64,000 nucleotides of DNA, taken from contig NZ_ABCT01000013.1 in assembly GCF_000170915.1 (NCBI RefSeq), forward strand, positions 50,580-114,579, in the 5' to 3' direction. The stretch comes from Limnobacter sp. MED105. Lineage in GTDB: Bacteria; Pseudomonadota; Gammaproteobacteria; Burkholderiales; Burkholderiaceae_B. This document shows, in pieces, positions 63,065 to 64,000 of this stretch (positions are counted from its first letter, which is position 1; each line of letters begins with the position of its first letter). A program made the translations under genes and the position numbers. A model generated the notes under the pieces. It saw only the letters and a list, made by a program, of their open reading frames with translations, ran no database searches and was not told the origin of the DNA.

Positions 63065-64000
63065 ATGAAATATTTATCAGCACTCGGACTTTTACTTGGA
63101 CTTCATGGCGTTGCATTGGCACCCGCCAGTGCAGCTCCGCCGATTCTGATCAAGTTCAGCCATGTGGTCGATGAAAATACCCCAAAAGGAATTGCTGCAC
63201 TGGAATTCAAGAAACTGGTGGAGGAACGCACACGAGGTCGTGTAAAAGTGGAGGTCTACCCAAACTCGTCTTTGTACAAAGACCGTGAAGAGCTTGAAGC
63301 GCTTCAACTGGGAGCGGTACAAATGCTGGCCCCCTCGCTGGCCAAGTTTGGCCAATTGGGCATGCGTGATTTCGAAGTGTTCGACCTTCCTTACATTTTC
63401 CCGAATCGCCAGGTGCTAAAAACCGTAACACAGGGTGAAATAGGCAAGCAGTTACTGACCCAACTTGAGGACCGCGGAATATTGGGGCTGGCCTATTGGG
63501 ACAATGGCTTTAAGGTGATGAGCGCCAACACCCCTCTTCGTCTGCCTGAAGACTTGAAGGGCAAGCGCATGAGAATCCAGCCTTCGCGTGTTCTTGAGGC
63601 ACAAATGGAAGCGTTGGGTGCCACGCCAATTCCGCTGGCGTTCTCGGATGTGCACACTGCACTAGAGACTGGTTTGGTGGACGGCACTGAGAACCCCCCT
63701 TCCAACCTGTATTCCAAGAAGATGCATGAAGTTCAAAAGTATGTGGCGGTAACCAATCACGGTTACCTGGGCTACGCAGTGATTGTTAATCGCAAATTCT
63801 GGAACAGCTTGCCAGCGGACATTCGCACAACACTTGAACGAAGCATTGTCGATGCCACGCGAAAAAACGACGACGAAGCAGAAAAATTGAATGCACAGGC
63901 CCTGGCCAAGGTGAAGGAATCCAAAAATACCAAAGTGGCCATCCTGAACAGTGCTGAGATTGAACTGTGGCGCAAGGCACTTGAGCCGGTGCACCGTCGA
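63065..64000 (+). CDS. dctP: TRAP transporter solute-binding protein DctP (partial)
   Basis: Periplasmic C4-dicarboxylate-binding protein of a TRAP transporter, cut by the window end after 312 residues. It has a signal peptide (YLSALGLLLGLHGVALAPASA). The body has FSHVVDENTPKGIAALEFKK, then VYPNSSLYKD, DLPYIFPN, GKRMRIQPSRVLEAQMEALG, and DGTENPPSNLYSKKMHEVQ. The conserved ligand-binding Arg is in RIQPSR. Downstream dctQM is presumably beyond the window. The Shine-Dalgarno is weak. Regulation by the divergent DctSR pair is inferred from position and known systems. Confidence 0.93.
   Translation, partial: MKYLSALGLLLGLHGVALAPASAAPPILIKFSHVVDENTPKGIAALEFKKLVEERTRGRVKVEVYPNSSLYKDREELEALQLGAVQMLAPSLAKFGQLGMRDFEVFDLPYIFPNRQVLKTVTQGEIGKQLLTQLEDRGILGLAYWDNGFKVMSANTPLRLPEDLKGKRMRIQPSRVLEAQMEALGATPIPLAFSDVHTALETGLVDGTENPPSNLYSKKMHEVQKYVAVTNHGYLGYAVIVNRKFWNSLPADIRTTLERSIVDATRKNDDEAEKLNAQALAKVKESKNTKVAILNSAEIELWRKALEPVHRR

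Overview
The window is chromosomal DNA of a Gram-negative betaproteobacterium of the order Burkholderiales. A Limnobacter-like organism is my best guess, from the gene content and protein style: Tol-Pal cluster, YeeE/YedE thiosulfate-type permease, glyA-nrdR-ribD-ribE, UbiD, DctPSR. No rRNA or other definitive marker is present, so the genus is inference. Nearly all of the window is coding. The core genome is dense and tidy, and one 14.9-kb stretch (about 4172-19049) is clearly foreign.

Layout. 1-2825: end of tolA, then tolB, pal and cpoB (envelope constriction). 2912-4027: YeeE/YedE permease. 4095-4171: tRNA-Met(CAU), used as an attachment site. 4172-19049: integrated element bounded by 17-bp direct repeats (4155-4171 and 19033-19049). 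It carries a tyrosine integrase, eight iterons with a DnaA-box match and a RepL-like initiator (a plasmid-type origin), an unknown gene, a structured GC-rich segment with a repeat family (oriT candidate), a MobV/Pre-like relaxase, a type I restriction-modification operon (hsdM-hsdS-hsdR) behind a KfrA-like coiled-coil DNA-binding gene, a 15-bp tandem-repeat array beside that gene, an H-NS-like protein and a small unknown protein. I read it as an integrated mobilizable plasmid, or an integrative mobilizable element that keeps a replicon.

19358-22612: secreted copper-radical-oxidase-like protein plus an exported partner. 22616-26303 (minus): FabR-like TetR regulator, HAD-UbiA prenyltransferase and ArnT-like glycosyltransferase in one operon. 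26621-29146: LuxR-type response regulator and a membrane histidine kinase with a degenerate C-terminal receiver. 29171-31702: anmK and an M23 peptidase, divergent from tyrS. 31810-37429: tyrS, histidine phosphatase, glyA, nrdR, ribD, ribE. 37473-44902 (minus): barrel protein, DUF3047 protein, two-domain glycosyltransferase/DUF2064 fusion, mgtE, antiporter-like protein and a pabB-pabC fusion, mostly tightly packed. 44963-48567: patatin and maeB. 48691-52731: aminotransferase, lytic transglycosylase, ubiD. 52709-56045 (minus): YqjK/YqjE/YqjD-type stress-membrane trio, dacB and a lipoprotein. 56407-60326: DEAD-box helicase, ClC channel, OmpA-like protein. 60305-64000: DctR/DctS two-component pair divergent from dctP, which runs off the window.

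The strongest discovery candidate is the element at tRNA-Met. It combines an iteron origin with a RepL-like initiator, a divergent MobV-like relaxase with an expanded metal motif, and a KfrA-like protein with its own repeat array linked to restriction-modification genes. No CRISPR array, rRNA gene or transposase was seen.
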